DNA of 64,000 bases from Streptomyces sp. NBC_00568 (GCF_026341855.1 NZ_JAPENW010000001.1:6315001-6379000), one strand, 5' to 3'. Shown: positions 52,136 to 60,476, numbered from the stretch's first letter. Notes: generated by a model from the letters alone, not told the origin. Made by a program: numbers and translations.

Positions 52136-53260
52136 ATGGCGTTCGGCTGGATCGACGAGCAGGCCGAGGCGCGCCGCCGGGCCGGACTCGTGCGTACGTT
52201 GCGCCCGCGCCCCGCCGACTCGCCGCTCCTCGATCTCGCGAGCAACGACTACCTCGGGCTCGCCCGCCATCCGGAGGTCACCGAGGGCGCGGCACGGGCC
52301 GCTCGCACGTGGGGCGGCGGCGCGACGGGCTCCCGGCTCGTCACCGGCACCACCGAACTGCACGGCGAGCTGGAACGCGAGCTGGCCGACTTCTGCGGCT
52401 TCGAATCCGCGCTCGTCTTCTCCTCCGGATACGCGGCCAACCTCGCCGCCGTCACCGCGCTCGCGCCGCACGGCTCGCTGGTCGTCTCGGACGCGGGCAA
52501 CCACGCCTCACTGATCGACGGCTGCCGGCTGGCCCGCGGCACCACACAGGTCGTGGGGCACGCCGACCCCGACGGCGTGCGCAAGGCGCTCGGCACCCAT
52601 GAGGGACCCGCCGTCATGGTCTCCGACACGGTCTTCTCGGTGGACGGCGACGCGGCACCGCTCGCCGGGCTCGCCCTCGCCTGCCGGGAGTACGGCGCCG
52701 GACTGGTCGTCGACGACGCGCACGGACTCGGTGTCCTGGGCGACGGCGGCAGGGGCGCCGCGTACGCGGCGGGGCTCGCGGGAGACCCGGACGTCGTCGT
52801 GACCGTCACGCTCTCCAAGTCGCTCGGCAGCCAGGGCGGCGCCGTCCTCGGCCCGGCTGCGGTCATCGATCACCTGATCAACGCGGCGCGCACCTTCATC
52901 TTCGACACCGGTCTGGCGCCGGCGGCGGCGGGCGCGGCCCTGGCGGCGCTGCGGCTGCTGCGCCGCGAACCCCGGCGGGCGGCGCGGGCGCGCGAGGTGG
53001 CCACGGCACTGCACACCCGTCTGACGGCGGAGGGTCTCGCCGCGGTACGACCGGACGCCGCCGTCGTCTCCGTGCGGGCACCGTCCCCCGAACGAGCGGT
53101 GCGATGGGCGGCCGACTGCCGCGAGGCGGGCCTCGCCGTCGGCTGTTTCCGTCCCCCGTCGGTGCCCGACGGTATTTCGCGGCTGCGGCTGACGGCCCGC
53201 GCGGACCTCACCGATGAGCAGATCGAGCACGCGGTGGACGTGATCAGCCGGAACCGGTGA
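52136..53260 (+). CDS. bioF: 8-amino-7-oxononanoate synthase
   Basis: A 374-residue PLP enzyme that joins pimeloyl-ACP/CoA and alanine. LLDLASNDYLGLARHP, GSRLVTGTTELHGELE, LVVDDAHGLGVLG and the PLP lysine in TLSKSLGSQGGAV are all in place. ATG after GGAGG nine bases upstream. It faces bioB; with bioA and bioD the late pathway is complete, but no bioC/bioH is in view. Confidence 0.95.
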   Translation: MAFGWIDEQAEARRRAGLVRTLRPRPADSPLLDLASNDYLGLARHPEVTEGAARAARTWGGGATGSRLVTGTTELHGELERELADFCGFESALVFSSGYAANLAAVTALAPHGSLVVSDAGNHASLIDGCRLARGTTQVVGHADPDGVRKALGTHEGPAVMVSDTVFSVDGDAAPLAGLALACREYGAGLVVDDAHGLGVLGDGGRGAAYAAGLAGDPDVVVTVTLSKSLGSQGGAVLGPAAVIDHLINAARTFIFDTGLAPAAAGAALAALRLLRREPRRAARAREVATALHTRLTAEGLAAVRPDAAVVSVRAPSPERAVRWAADCREAGLAVGCFRPPSVPDGISRLRLTARADLTDEQIEHAVDVISRNR

Positions 53261-53309
53261 GCCGGTGAGCCGTGGAGCCGTGGTGCGGTGCACCGGTGCG
53301 CTGTGCGGG

Positions 53310-53534
53310 TCAGCTCAGTCCGGTGATGAACCCCTCCCAGACGCCAGGGGCGAACAGCAGGGCGGGGCCGGCCGCGTTCTTGGAATCGCGCACCGCGACC
53401 ATTCCGGACCAGGGCCCGGAGACCGGACGTGCCGTCTCGACGCAGTTGTTCATTCCCGTGCTGCGGCTGCTGCGCAGCCATCGCACGCCGTGCAGTGAGG
53501 TACTGGAGGGTACGTACCGAGGCATTGCAGACAT
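53310..53534 (-). CDS. DUF397 protein
   Basis: A 74-residue DUF397 protein of the kind found next to XRE-DUF5753 regulators in actinomycetes: VRWLRSSRSTGMNNCVETA, VAVRDSKNAAGPALLFAPGVWEGFI. It follows the XRE gene by 12 bases on the same strand and is probably its partner. Confidence 0.9.
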   Translation of the reverse strand: MSAMPRYVPSSTSLHGVRWLRSSRSTGMNNCVETARPVSGPWSGMVAVRDSKNAAGPALLFAPGVWEGFITGLS

Positions 53535-53546
53535 GGGGGTGCCTCC

Positions 53547-54404
53547 TTACGCGCCGTCAGCTATCCCGGCGATGTAGTCCAACGAGTCCTCGGGCGAAAG
53601 GGCGTGGAACTGAAGGGCGTTGAAGGCCTCGGTGTAGGCCTGGAGGTCTTCTTTCCGCTCGAGGTAGAGGCTACTCGTCAAGTGGTCGAGAACAACCACA
53701 TCCAGATCAGTTGTGTTCGGAAATGAGAAAATAACGAAAGGCCCGGTGACTCCGATGTGAGCTCCGGCGGCGAACGGCAGTACCTGGAGCCGTACTTGAG
53801 GCAGGATGGCGGCCTCCCGCAGCCGGCACAGCTGGCGTGCCATGACCTCGGGACCGCCGACCTCCCGCCGTAACACCGCTTCGTCCAGCACCGCGGCCAG
53901 CCTCAGCGGCGGGTCCGAACGCAGCACGTCCTGCCGGGCCAGACGCACCTCGACCAGGGCGTCGAGCTTGTTCTCCTCCAGTCCGTCCACGGCGGCCCGC
54001 GTCACCGCGCGGGCGTAGTCCGGCGTCTGCAGCAGCCCGGGTACGACGGAGGTCTCCAGGGTGCGCATGCCGCTGGCCCCCGACTCCAGACTGATGAAGT
54101 CGCGGTACGCGGGCGGGAGCACCCCGCGATACGCGTGCCACCAGTGATGACGGCCGTTGCCCTCGGACCCCGCCAACACGACGAGGAGCTGGCGCAGTTC
54201 CGGATCCTCGACGCCGTACGCGTCCAACAGGCGTTCCACATCGGCCGGTTTCACCCCGCTGGTGCCGGTCTCGATGCGGCTCACCTTCGACTGGTGCCAG
54301 CCGAGCAGGCGGGCCGCCTCACCGCTCGTGAGGCCCGAGCCCGCGCGCAGCGCGCGCAGTTCGGCGCCGAGCTTGCGGCGGCGCACCGCGGGACCGTGCT
54401 GCAT
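53547..54404 (-). CDS. XRE-DUF5753 regulator (WhiJ-like)
   Basis: A 285-residue regulator with an N-terminal XRE HTH at about 15-70 (LGAELRALRAGSGLTSGEAARLLGWHQSKVSRIETGTSG) and a DUF5753 domain (VVPGLLQTPDYARAVTRA; LDEAVLRREVGG). Start ATG follows GGAG at eight bases. Together with the DUF397 gene downstream and the divergent ATPase it forms the set known from whiJ-type developmental control loci. Confidence 0.92.
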   Translation of the reverse strand: MQHGPAVRRRKLGAELRALRAGSGLTSGEAARLLGWHQSKVSRIETGTSGVKPADVERLLDAYGVEDPELRQLLVVLAGSEGNGRHHWWHAYRGVLPPAYRDFISLESGASGMRTLETSVVPGLLQTPDYARAVTRAAVDGLEENKLDALVEVRLARQDVLRSDPPLRLAAVLDEAVLRREVGGPEVMARQLCRLREAAILPQVRLQVLPFAAGAHIGVTGPFVIFSFPNTTDLDVVVLDHLTSSLYLERKEDLQAYTEAFNALQFHALSPEDSLDYIAGIADGA

Positions 54405-54615
54405 GGCCGTTCTCCTTACTCCCTCCAAGTCGCCCGAATACGCTCTGCCGACGCAGAGTTCACCGCATCGAGCGACAGATATATGCATTACTCGGTGGAT
54501 CGCACCCGTGACCCGTCCGGTAATGGCAGTCTGGCGCAAGCACCAGTCCGGGACCGTACTCGAACCGTCCGCTCGGTGTCGGGCTCCGGTCCCGTGGGAA
54601 AGGGACGACGTCGCC

Positions 54616-55074
54616 ATGGCAGATCACCAGGAAGCATCCGTCACGCTGCGGAGCGAACCCGTCTCGGTTTCCACGGCCCGTAAATTCGTCGCCGAGGTGT
54701 TGGCCGAATGGGGCCTGCCGTGCGACTCCGAAGTCGCCGAAACAGTACGGCTGATCGTGTCCGAACTGGCCACCAACGCCGTCCAGCACACCTTCGGGCA
54801 GTCGCCCACCTTCACGGTCGACGTACGTCTCGACCGGGAGGAGCACCTGCGCATCGGAGTCACCGACAGCCATCCGCGTTTTCCGAAGCGGCTGCCCGCG
54901 GCTGTTCAGCAGGACAACGGCCGCGGCATGGTGATCATCCGCTGGCTGGCCGCCGAATGCGGGGGCAGACTCACCGTCCGGCCGACCACGGAGGGCGGCA
55001 AGACGGTCTCCATCGAACTCCCGTGGACGGTACCGGTCCAGCCGGTGACGGCCGGGGGCCCGCAAGAGCCTTAG
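54616..55074 (+). CDS. ATP-binding (HATPase, SpoIIAB-like) regulator
   Basis: A 152-residue HATPase_c protein, RsbW/SpoIIAB-like: RLIVSELATNAVQHTFG (N box), VTDSHPRFP and GRGMVIIRWLAAECGG (G boxes). Such proteins act as anti-sigma or partner factors. Start MADHQEASVTLRSE. Its divergence from XRE-DUF397 is a standard actinobacterial arrangement. The 211-base region to the XRE start carries the divergent promoters. Confidence 0.88.
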   Translation: MADHQEASVTLRSEPVSVSTARKFVAEVLAEWGLPCDSEVAETVRLIVSELATNAVQHTFGQSPTFTVDVRLDREEHLRIGVTDSHPRFPKRLPAAVQQDNGRGMVIIRWLAAECGGRLTVRPTTEGGKTVSIELPWTVPVQPVTAGGPQEP

Positions 55075-55082
55075 CGCCCGCG

Positions 55083-55214
55083 TTCGGAGAGGCCGTCTCG
55101 AAGAGGGGCTGCTGCGGACCGGCCCTTCGGACAGGGTCGTCCGGTGAGGCGATTCCGACGGCCGTTCGGACAGGGGCTTTCTGAGAGGCGATTCCGACCG
55201 GCCCTTCGGACAGG
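55083..55214. repeat. Four imperfect ~40 bp tandem repeats
   Basis: TTCGGA(C/G)AGG occurs at 55083, 55126, 55165 and 55205, spaced 43, 39 and 40 bases; the last two share GAGGCGATTCCGAC before it. They fill the gap between the convergent ATPase and LysR genes. Confidence 0.7.
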
Positions 55215-55216
55215 CC

Positions 55217-56155
55217 CTAGCCCTCCGCGCGACTGCCGGGCCGGTGCTGTCCGGCCCGCCCGAAGGCGCCGCGCAGCAGGGCACGGAACGCGTCGGCCGC
55301 GGGGGCCGTCACATCCGTCCGGTGGACGACGGAGATCGTACGGCGCAGATCACCCGGCTCCAGCGACCGCGTCCCCACCGGCGTCGCCGCGGTCGCCGCC
55401 ACCATCTCCGGCACGACCGCGATCCCGAGTCCGGCGCTGACCAGCGCGCACACCAGCGCGTACCCCGGAGTCTCGACGAGCACCGCCGGCGTGGCCCCCG
55501 CCCGGGCCAGCGCGGCTTCCACACCCTGCCGGGGAGGGTGGTCCGGGGCCATGCTGATCAGCGGCTGCCCGGCGAGCTCGGCGAGCGGCAGCCGTGCCGA
55601 ACCGCCCGCGAGGATGTGACCGGGGGCGGTCACCAGCACCAGTTCCTCGACCAGGACCGGCTCGATGCCCACGGACGACGGCAGCGGGACCGGTGCGGCG
55701 GGCTGGTAGGTGTGTGTGAGGGCCAGATCCACCTCGCCGGCCGCCACCGCCGCGATCCCGTGCGGGGGCTCGTAGTCGGCGACCGTGAGTTCCACGTCCG
55801 GGTGGGCCCGGCGGAAGGCGCTGAGTACGGGCGGCAGCAGATGGATGCCCGCCGTCTGGAAGGTGCCGAGCCGCAGCGTGCCGCCCGACAGTCCCGCCAG
55901 CCGGGCCAGTTCGTGCCGGGCCAGCTCCATCTCGTCGAGGACCCGGCGGGCCCGTGCCACCAGCAGTTCACCCGCCCCGGTGAGCCGTGTCCCGCGATGG
56001 GAGCGCACCAGCAGCGTCGCCCCCGCCTCCCGCTCCAGCTTCGCCACCTGCTGGGACAGCGCCGGTGGGGTGTACCCGAGACGTTCGGCGGCCCGGGTGA
56101 TCGACCCCGCCTCGGCGACCGCCACCAGCGCCGCGAGTCGCGTCGGGTCGTACAT
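55217..56155 (-). CDS. LysR family regulator
   Basis: A 312-residue LysR protein: HTH at about 3-60 (MYDPTRLAALVAVAEAGSITRAAERLGYTPPALSQQVAKLERE), then a substrate-binding domain with LRLGTFQTAGIHLLPPVL. Start ATG after GGGAGG. It is divergent from a LysE-type exporter; three 18-bp repeats in between are candidate operators. Confidence 0.93.
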   Translation of the reverse strand: MYDPTRLAALVAVAEAGSITRAAERLGYTPPALSQQVAKLEREAGATLLVRSHRGTRLTGAGELLVARARRVLDEMELARHELARLAGLSGGTLRLGTFQTAGIHLLPPVLSAFRRAHPDVELTVADYEPPHGIAAVAAGEVDLALTHTYQPAAPVPLPSSVGIEPVLVEELVLVTAPGHILAGGSARLPLAELAGQPLISMAPDHPPRQGVEAALARAGATPAVLVETPGYALVCALVSAGLGIAVVPEMVAATAATPVGTRSLEPGDLRRTISVVHRTDVTAPAADAFRALLRGAFGRAGQHRPGSRAEG

Positions 56156-56205
56156 CGATTCCCTCCCGGGTCCGGCGGCACCACGCTGGAGGCACAGGAT
56201 CGCCG

Positions 56206-56263
56206 GGTCTGAACGAATGCTCGGGTCTGAACGAAGGCTCAGGTCTAAACGAACGCTTAAGAC
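56206..56263. repeat. Three exact-period 18-bp direct repeats (operator array)
   Basis: GGTCTGAACGAATGCTCG, GGTCTGAACGAAGGCTCA and GGTCTAAACGAACGCTTA begin at 56206, 56224 and 56242, exactly 18 bases apart; AAGACC at 56259-56264 inverts the first five bases. They lie 51 bases from the LysR start and 57 from the LysE start. Confidence 0.8.
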
Positions 56264-56319
56264 CGGGGCAGGATATTCGACATACCTCCTGAAGGCCCGG
56301 ACCGGGCAGCCTGGGGGGC

Positions 56320-57003
56320 ATGGACGCACAGCTGGTCGCCTTCACGGGCGTCGCCGCGGGCATGGTCGCCATGCCGGGCGCGGACTTCACCGTCGTCGTA
56401 CGCAACGCCCTCGTCTCGCGCCGGGCGGGAGTCGCGTGCGCCCTCGGTATCGCGGGCGGGCTGCTGCTCCACACCGCGCTCGCCGTCGCCGGGGTCGCCG
56501 CGGTCCTCACCGCCGTACCGGCGCTGTTCCGGACGCTCCAGCTGCTCGGCGGTGCCTATGTGCTGTACCTGGGCCTGCGCACGCTGCGCTCACTGGAGCG
56601 CCCGCGCGGGGTGGTGTCCGACGGGGCGGACCCGCGTCCCGGAGAGGCCGTGGCGGGGGAGGAGCGACCGCGCGCGAGGGCGGCGGGGGAGGCGGACCCG
56701 GGTGCGCGCCCGCTGCGGCAGGGCTTCGTCACCAACGCACTCAACCCGAAGGCGCCCATCACCTTTCTCAGCCTGCTGCCGCAGTTCGTTCCGGCGGGCA
56801 GTCCGGCGATGCCGCGGACGCTGCTCCTGGCGCTCATCGTGGTCGTTCTGGCCCTGCTGTGGTTCCCGGCGGTCGCGCTGCTGGTGGACCGGCTCGGACG
56901 GTGGCTGCGCGGGCCGCGGGCCGCACGCGTCGTGGAGGGGGTCACCGGCGGCGCCCTCACCGTTCTGGGCCTCGTCCTGGTGCTGGAGCCGCTGAGGAGC
57001 TGA
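56320..57003 (+). CDS. LysE family exporter
   Basis: A 227-residue RhtB/LysE exporter with six helices: MDAQLVAFTGVAAGMVAMPGADFTVVVRNAL carries the conserved PGADF; VTNALNPKAPITFLSLLPQFV the NPK segment. A Pro/Arg/Glu-rich loop of about 40 residues between helices 3 and 4 is longer than usual. Likely amino acid or homoserine efflux, induced by the LysR neighbour. Confidence 0.92.
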   Translation: MDAQLVAFTGVAAGMVAMPGADFTVVVRNALVSRRAGVACALGIAGGLLLHTALAVAGVAAVLTAVPALFRTLQLLGGAYVLYLGLRTLRSLERPRGVVSDGADPRPGEAVAGEERPRARAAGEADPGARPLRQGFVTNALNPKAPITFLSLLPQFVPAGSPAMPRTLLLALIVVVLALLWFPAVALLVDRLGRWLRGPRAARVVEGVTGGALTVLGLVLVLEPLRS

Positions 57004-57117
57004 ACCGGACCTCTCGCCTCGTCGCGAGGCGGGCGTGCGGGGCCGGGCCGGGCCGGTGGTCATGGGGAATCAGAAACCGGTCCTGGCCGGGTCGCACCCG
57101 GTTCACGAGCCAGGTGG

Positions 57118-57153
57118 CCCCGGGGCGGCGGCACGTGGGCCGCCGCCCCGGGG
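57118..57153. terminator. 15-bp perfect hairpin
   Basis: CCCCGGGGCGGCGGC (57118-57132), loop ACGTGG, and its exact inverse (57139-57153), between the convergent LysE and NlpC/P60 genes. Confidence 0.85.
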
Positions 57154-57159
57154 GCAGAG

Positions 57160-57633
57160 TCAGCTGACCCTGCCGTACCAGACGCTTCTCGTCCAGATCT
57201 TCTGGAGCTTCACCACTTCCCCGGTCTTCGGGGAGTGCCAGATCTTTCCCTTCCCGGCGTAGATGCCGACGTGGTACACGTTCCGGCCCGAGTGGAAGAA
57301 CACGAGGTCACCGGCCTTGCGGTGCGAGGCGGAGACATGGTGCGTCTTGTTGTACTGCGCCGCGGCCGTACGAGGCAGCTTCTTGCCCGCCTTCTTGTAC
57401 GAGTAGAGCGTGAGCCCGGAGCAGTCGAAGCGGTGCGGTCCCGTGGCGCCCCACTTGTACGGGGAGCCGTGCTTGGACGCCGCGACCTGGAGTGCCTTCG
57501 TCGCAGGTGTGGCCGCCTGGGCGTCGGGTGCGACGCCGGGGACCACGAGGCTGCCGCCCACGGCGGCGATGGTGAGCGCCGAGGCCGTACCGGCCCGGGT
57601 CCACAGCGACGGGACACGATTGAGCGCAGTCAT
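57160..57633 (-). CDS. NlpC/P60 cell-wall hydrolase, secreted
   Basis: A 157-residue secreted peptidase: signal peptide VPSLWTRAGTASALTIAAVGGSLVVPGVAPDAQAA, then an NlpC/P60 domain with the catalytic Cys in FDCSGLTLYSYKKAG and His in VYHVGIYAGKG. It cleaves peptidoglycan stem peptides. ATG (57633) follows AAGGG. The leader carries a ydaO/c-di-AMP riboswitch, so c-di-AMP probably turns expression down, as for other streptomycete wall hydrolases. Confidence 0.93.
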   Translation of the reverse strand: MTALNRVPSLWTRAGTASALTIAAVGGSLVVPGVAPDAQAATPATKALQVAASKHGSPYKWGATGPHRFDCSGLTLYSYKKAGKKLPRTAAAQYNKTHHVSASHRKAGDLVFFHSGRNVYHVGIYAGKGKIWHSPKTGEVVKLQKIWTRSVWYGRVS

Positions 57634-57641
57634 GCGCAACC

Positions 57642-57785
57642 CTTCGTCAGCCGCCTGTGAAGGATGACCTGTCGGATTCGGGCTGGCGAAGTTGCCCGGC
57701 CGCTGCTGCGGCTTCACCCCAAGGACCGCCCGGATTGCTCCGGCGGACCGTCGTGCTGGGTCCTCCACTCCTGCCGATGCACATC
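57642..57785 (-). promoter_or_regulatory. ydaO/yuaA c-di-AMP riboswitch
   Basis: On the minus strand the leader contains GGCAGGAGTGGAGGACCCA (57776-57758), CTTGGGGTGAAG around 57724-57713, CGAATCCGACAGG near 57682-57670 and a terminal CAGGCGGCTGACGAAGG ending nine bases before the ATG. These are the conserved blocks of the ydaO class, in order. The outer limits are approximate. Confidence 0.8.
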
Positions 57786-58166
57786 TGTCGACCGGTCATC
57801 CAGGCGGCGGCAGGACTCGGCGTCCGCCCGGACCGCCCCGCCGCTGCGGCGGGGGCTTGTCGTCGGAAGGGATCTTCACTCATCAGTGTCGGAAAATCCG
57901 AGCGGAACCGGTGTTTTGTGGGCTTACTCACCACTCACCCGTTCGGGTGGACACCCCTCCGTTCGAGGGGGTGTTGGGGACACCGACCATGCCCGCACCT
58001 GCGACGAAGGGCTCATCCGGCCTTTCTGCTCCGCGTGTTGCGCAACTTGAACGGGTCGCAGAAAGGATCGTTCGCTACGCCATCGGGGGGTACACCATCC
58101 GGTCCGTTTGTGTCCCGGGCCGGACGGCGCGGAGTCGTGGCGCGTATCGGCGCCGGTGTGGGTGCG
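57786..58166. other. Gene-free region upstream of the riboswitch
   Basis: No gene is supported. Two small hairpins, CACCCG-TT-CGGGTG (57936-57949) and ACACCCC...GGGGTGT (57951-57974), lie side by side. A 68-codon frame from ATG around 57988 has too weak a codon bias to call. The promoter for the NlpC/P60 transcript must lie here. Confidence 0.5.
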
Positions 58167-58472
58167 TCAACTGCCGGAATCGGGCGGCACGGTGACCCGG
58201 GCCGCCCGCCGCTCTCCGTCGAGAACCCGCAGGGCCTGAGCCAGGGTCGGGGCGTGCACCTCGCTCTCGCCCCGCTGGTGCATCAGCGTCAGGGCGTCCC
58301 GCAGGGCCACCGCCTTGCCGACCAGCGCCTGAGCCGCCCTCAGGCCGCGATAGGTGTCTCCGGGGCGGGCCGGGTTGATACGGCCGAGCAGGTCGACCAC
58401 GTCGAGGTAGCGGTCGATCAGCTCGGCCTCGGCGCGGGTCAGCGCGGGCAGCGGGGGGAGGTCCGGGATCAT
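58167..58472 (-). CDS. Small helical protein downstream of clpP, unknown
   Basis: A 101-residue all-helical protein starting MIPDLPPLPALTRAEAELIDRYLDVVDLLGRI, containing TYRGLRAAQALVGKAVALRDALTLMHQRGE. Not recognised. The ATG is seven bases after the clpP stop with GAGGTGA upstream, so it is co-transcribed and may modulate or partner this ClpP. No transmembrane or export signal. Confidence 0.7.
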   Translation of the reverse strand: MIPDLPPLPALTRAEAELIDRYLDVVDLLGRINPARPGDTYRGLRAAQALVGKAVALRDALTLMHQRGESEVHAPTLAQALRVLDGERRAARVTVPPDSGS

Positions 58473-58479
58473 CGGCCGC

Positions 58480-59115
58480 TCACCTCGCACCGGGGGTCGC
58501 GCGCGAGGCCTTGCGGCTCGGGACGATCCGGTCGATCAGCCCGTAGGCCAGCGCCGCCGGCGCGTCGAGGATCTTGTCCCGCTCGATGTCCGCCGCGACC
58601 CGTTCCGGGCTCTGTCCCGTGTGCCGTACGAGCATCTCCTCCAGCGTCGCGCGGGTGCGTGCCAACTCGTCGGCCTGAATGGCCAGGTCGCTCGCCTGCC
58701 CCTGGATCGGCTCCGGGACCGACGGTTGGTGGATGAGGACGCGGGCTCCCGGCAGGGCGAGCCGCTTGCCCGGAGCGCCGCCGGCCAGCAGGACGGCGGC
58801 GGCCGAGGCCGCCTGGCCGAGGCAGACCGTCTCGACGTCGCAGGTCACGAACTGCATCGTGTCGTAGATCGCGGTCATCGCGCTGAAGGAGCCGCCAGGG
58901 GAGTTGATGTAGAGCGAGATGTCCTGCTCGGGCGCCTGGTGTTCGAGGTACATGAACTGGGCCATCACATCGTTCGCCGAGATGTCGTCGATCGGCGTCC
59001 CGAGGAACACGATCCGCTCGCTGAGCAGCTTCGAGTACGGATCCTGCGTCCGGTGCCCCGTGCTGGTGCGTTCGGTGAACTCGGGCAGGACATGGCGGGC
59101 GGACGGGCTGGTCAT
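58480..59115 (-). CDS. clpP: ATP-dependent Clp protease proteolytic subunit (solo copy)
   Basis: A 211-residue ClpP: start MTSPSARHVLPEFTERT, the fold segment YINSPGGSFSAMTAIYDTMQFV, catalytic Ser in GQAASAAAVLLAGG, His in VLIHQPS and Asp in ERDKILDAPAALAYGLID. The residues after the Ser (AAAVLLAGG rather than MGAFLLAAG) and the lack of a tandem clpP copy set it apart from the clpP1P2 and clpP3P4 pairs; it resembles the single-copy paralogue. GGAGG precedes the ATG. No Clp ATPase is adjacent. Confidence 0.92.
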   Translation of the reverse strand: MTSPSARHVLPEFTERTSTGHRTQDPYSKLLSERIVFLGTPIDDISANDVMAQFMYLEHQAPEQDISLYINSPGGSFSAMTAIYDTMQFVTCDVETVCLGQAASAAAVLLAGGAPGKRLALPGARVLIHQPSVPEPIQGQASDLAIQADELARTRATLEEMLVRHTGQSPERVAADIERDKILDAPAALAYGLIDRIVPSRKASRATPGAR

Positions 59116-59135
59116 GTCGAGCACCTCCTCTGGTT

Positions 59136-59169
59136 CGACGTATGTAAAAAATGTACAGGACGTACGTCG
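59136..59169. promoter_or_regulatory. Inverted repeat upstream of clpP
   Basis: CGACGTATGT (59136-59145) and ACGTACGTCG (59160-59169) are inverted with one mismatch, around an A-run and TGTACA. The right arm itself contains the palindrome GACGTACGTC. The element sits 21-54 bases before the clpP ATG. Confidence 0.55.
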
Positions 59170-59305
59170 CTGGGGAAGGGGGCCATGCTGAGAGCGAAAC
59201 GGCGGCCCGCCGGGCCGGGAAGCGGTCCGCAAGCGTCCTCTCCCGCCGGCAGGCGGGATCTTGTGCACCCCGTGGTGCCGCCGGGCCCGGTCTAAGCTGG
59301 ACGTC

Positions 59306-59584
59306 ATGGCCTACGAGATTCCGGTGACGCAAGCCAGGGCTGAGCTCGCCGAACTGATCAATCGCGTCGTGTACGGCGGGGAGCGCGTCGTCGTGACGCG
59401 GCACGGAAAGCCGCTCGTCGCCCTGGTCTCCGCCGCCGACCTGGAGCGCCTCGAAGAACTCCAGGAGCCCGCGGACGAGCAGGTGATCAGCGCGCTGTCC
59501 AGCGTGCGCGAGGTCGCGTCCGCGCCCCGCGAACGCCAGCGGTTCGGCATCGCCGCGGAGCACCGGGGGCCCAGCGCCTCCTAG
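59306..59584 (+). CDS. Phd/YefM-type antitoxin without adjacent toxin
   Basis: A 92-residue Phd/YefM protein: EIPVTQARAELAELINRVV, GERVVVTRHGKPLVALVSAADLERLEEL. A TAAGCT box ends seven bases before the ATG, so the transcript may be leaderless. No Fic, Doc or RelE-like toxin follows: the next gene is a TetR regulator on the other strand. Divergent from the solo clpP, a protease of the kind that degrades such antitoxins. Confidence 0.88.
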   Translation: MAYEIPVTQARAELAELINRVVYGGERVVVTRHGKPLVALVSAADLERLEELQEPADEQVISALSSVREVASAPRERQRFGIAAEHRGPSAS

Positions 59585-59726
59585 CCGCCGGGGGTTCGGT
59601 ACGGGCCACGGCGGGACTGTGCGGCGGCCCACCGGGCATTCGCAAGGACTGGTGTGGTGCAACGTCGTCGTGGGCGTCGGCCACTTCAGTACGTGGCGCC
59701 CGCTGATTCCAGCGGCTCATCCTCCG

Positions 59727-60476
59727 CTAGGAGCGCGTCGCCGGTCCGAGGCGGCGGCGATGCGCTCGCTGTCGGCAGGTCGCTCCGCAGTAGCGGGCAG
59801 GGCGGCCGGTGGACCGAGCCTCGAGCCCGGCCCCGCACTCCTCGCACCGCGGCGCCGCGTGAAGAGTGGCGGGCGCGTCACGAAATGCTCGCTCTTCCGT
59901 GACGAGTGCTGGACTCCGCAGGCTCTCCAGCGCCAGCCGTACCACGCGGTTGCCGCCGTTCCGGTCCGGGTGGGCGGCCCATATCGTCACGCACCCGATG
60001 GTGAGCGCGGCGACATCGTCCGCGCTGACGTCGGTGCGGACCCCACCGGCCTGCTTCGCCGCGGCGAGCAGTTCGTCGAGTGCCTGGCGGAACCGTCGCG
60101 CCGACGCGGCCAGGTTCGGGCGCGGCCAGCTCGTTTCCGTGGTCAAGGCCTCGCACGCATGCTTGCGCCCTTTGGACGTTTCGACGACCTCCAGGAGGAA
60201 GCCGAAGAACGCCGCGACAGGGTCAGTGCGGGCCGCCCACCGCCGAGCGGCGTCCACCTGGGCGTCGACCTGCTGGACGAGCACGGCCTCCAGCAGGATC
60301 TCCTTGCTGGGGAAGTGCCGGTACACGGTGCCGGCACCCACCCCCGCCTGCCGTGCGATCGCGCCGAGCGAGACGTCCGGGCCGTGCTCGTCGAACGCCC
60401 GCGAGGCGGCGGCGAGCACCTTCCTGCGATTACGGCGGGCATCGATCCGGCCGACGTCCTCGGGAGCTGCGGTCAT
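59727..60476 (-). CDS. TetR regulator with C-terminal zinc-ribbon-like tail
   Basis: A 249-residue TetR protein: HTH at about 15-65 (RRNRRKVLAAASRAFDEHGPDVSLGAIARQAGVGAGTVYRHF) and an all-helical ligand domain with CEALTTETSWPRPNL. The last 39 residues read CEECGAGLEARSTGRPARYC then GATCRQRAHRRR: two CxxC/CxxxC pairs followed by a basic tail, as in a zinc ribbon. That is unusual for TetR. Start ATG 60476, divergent from an NmrA-type gene. Confidence 0.88.
   Translation of the reverse strand: MTAAPEDVGRIDARRNRRKVLAAASRAFDEHGPDVSLGAIARQAGVGAGTVYRHFPSKEILLEAVLVQQVDAQVDAARRWAARTDPVAAFFGFLLEVVETSKGRKHACEALTTETSWPRPNLAASARRFRQALDELLAAAKQAGGVRTDVSADDVAALTIGCVTIWAAHPDRNGGNRVVRLALESLRSPALVTEERAFRDAPATLHAAPRCEECGAGLEARSTGRPARYCGATCRQRAHRRRLGPATRS

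Noticed and set aside
57988..58194. A 68-codon plus-strand frame from ATG in the region before the riboswitch
   Set aside because: Third-position GC is far below that of real genes here, no ribosome-binding site, and no motif.
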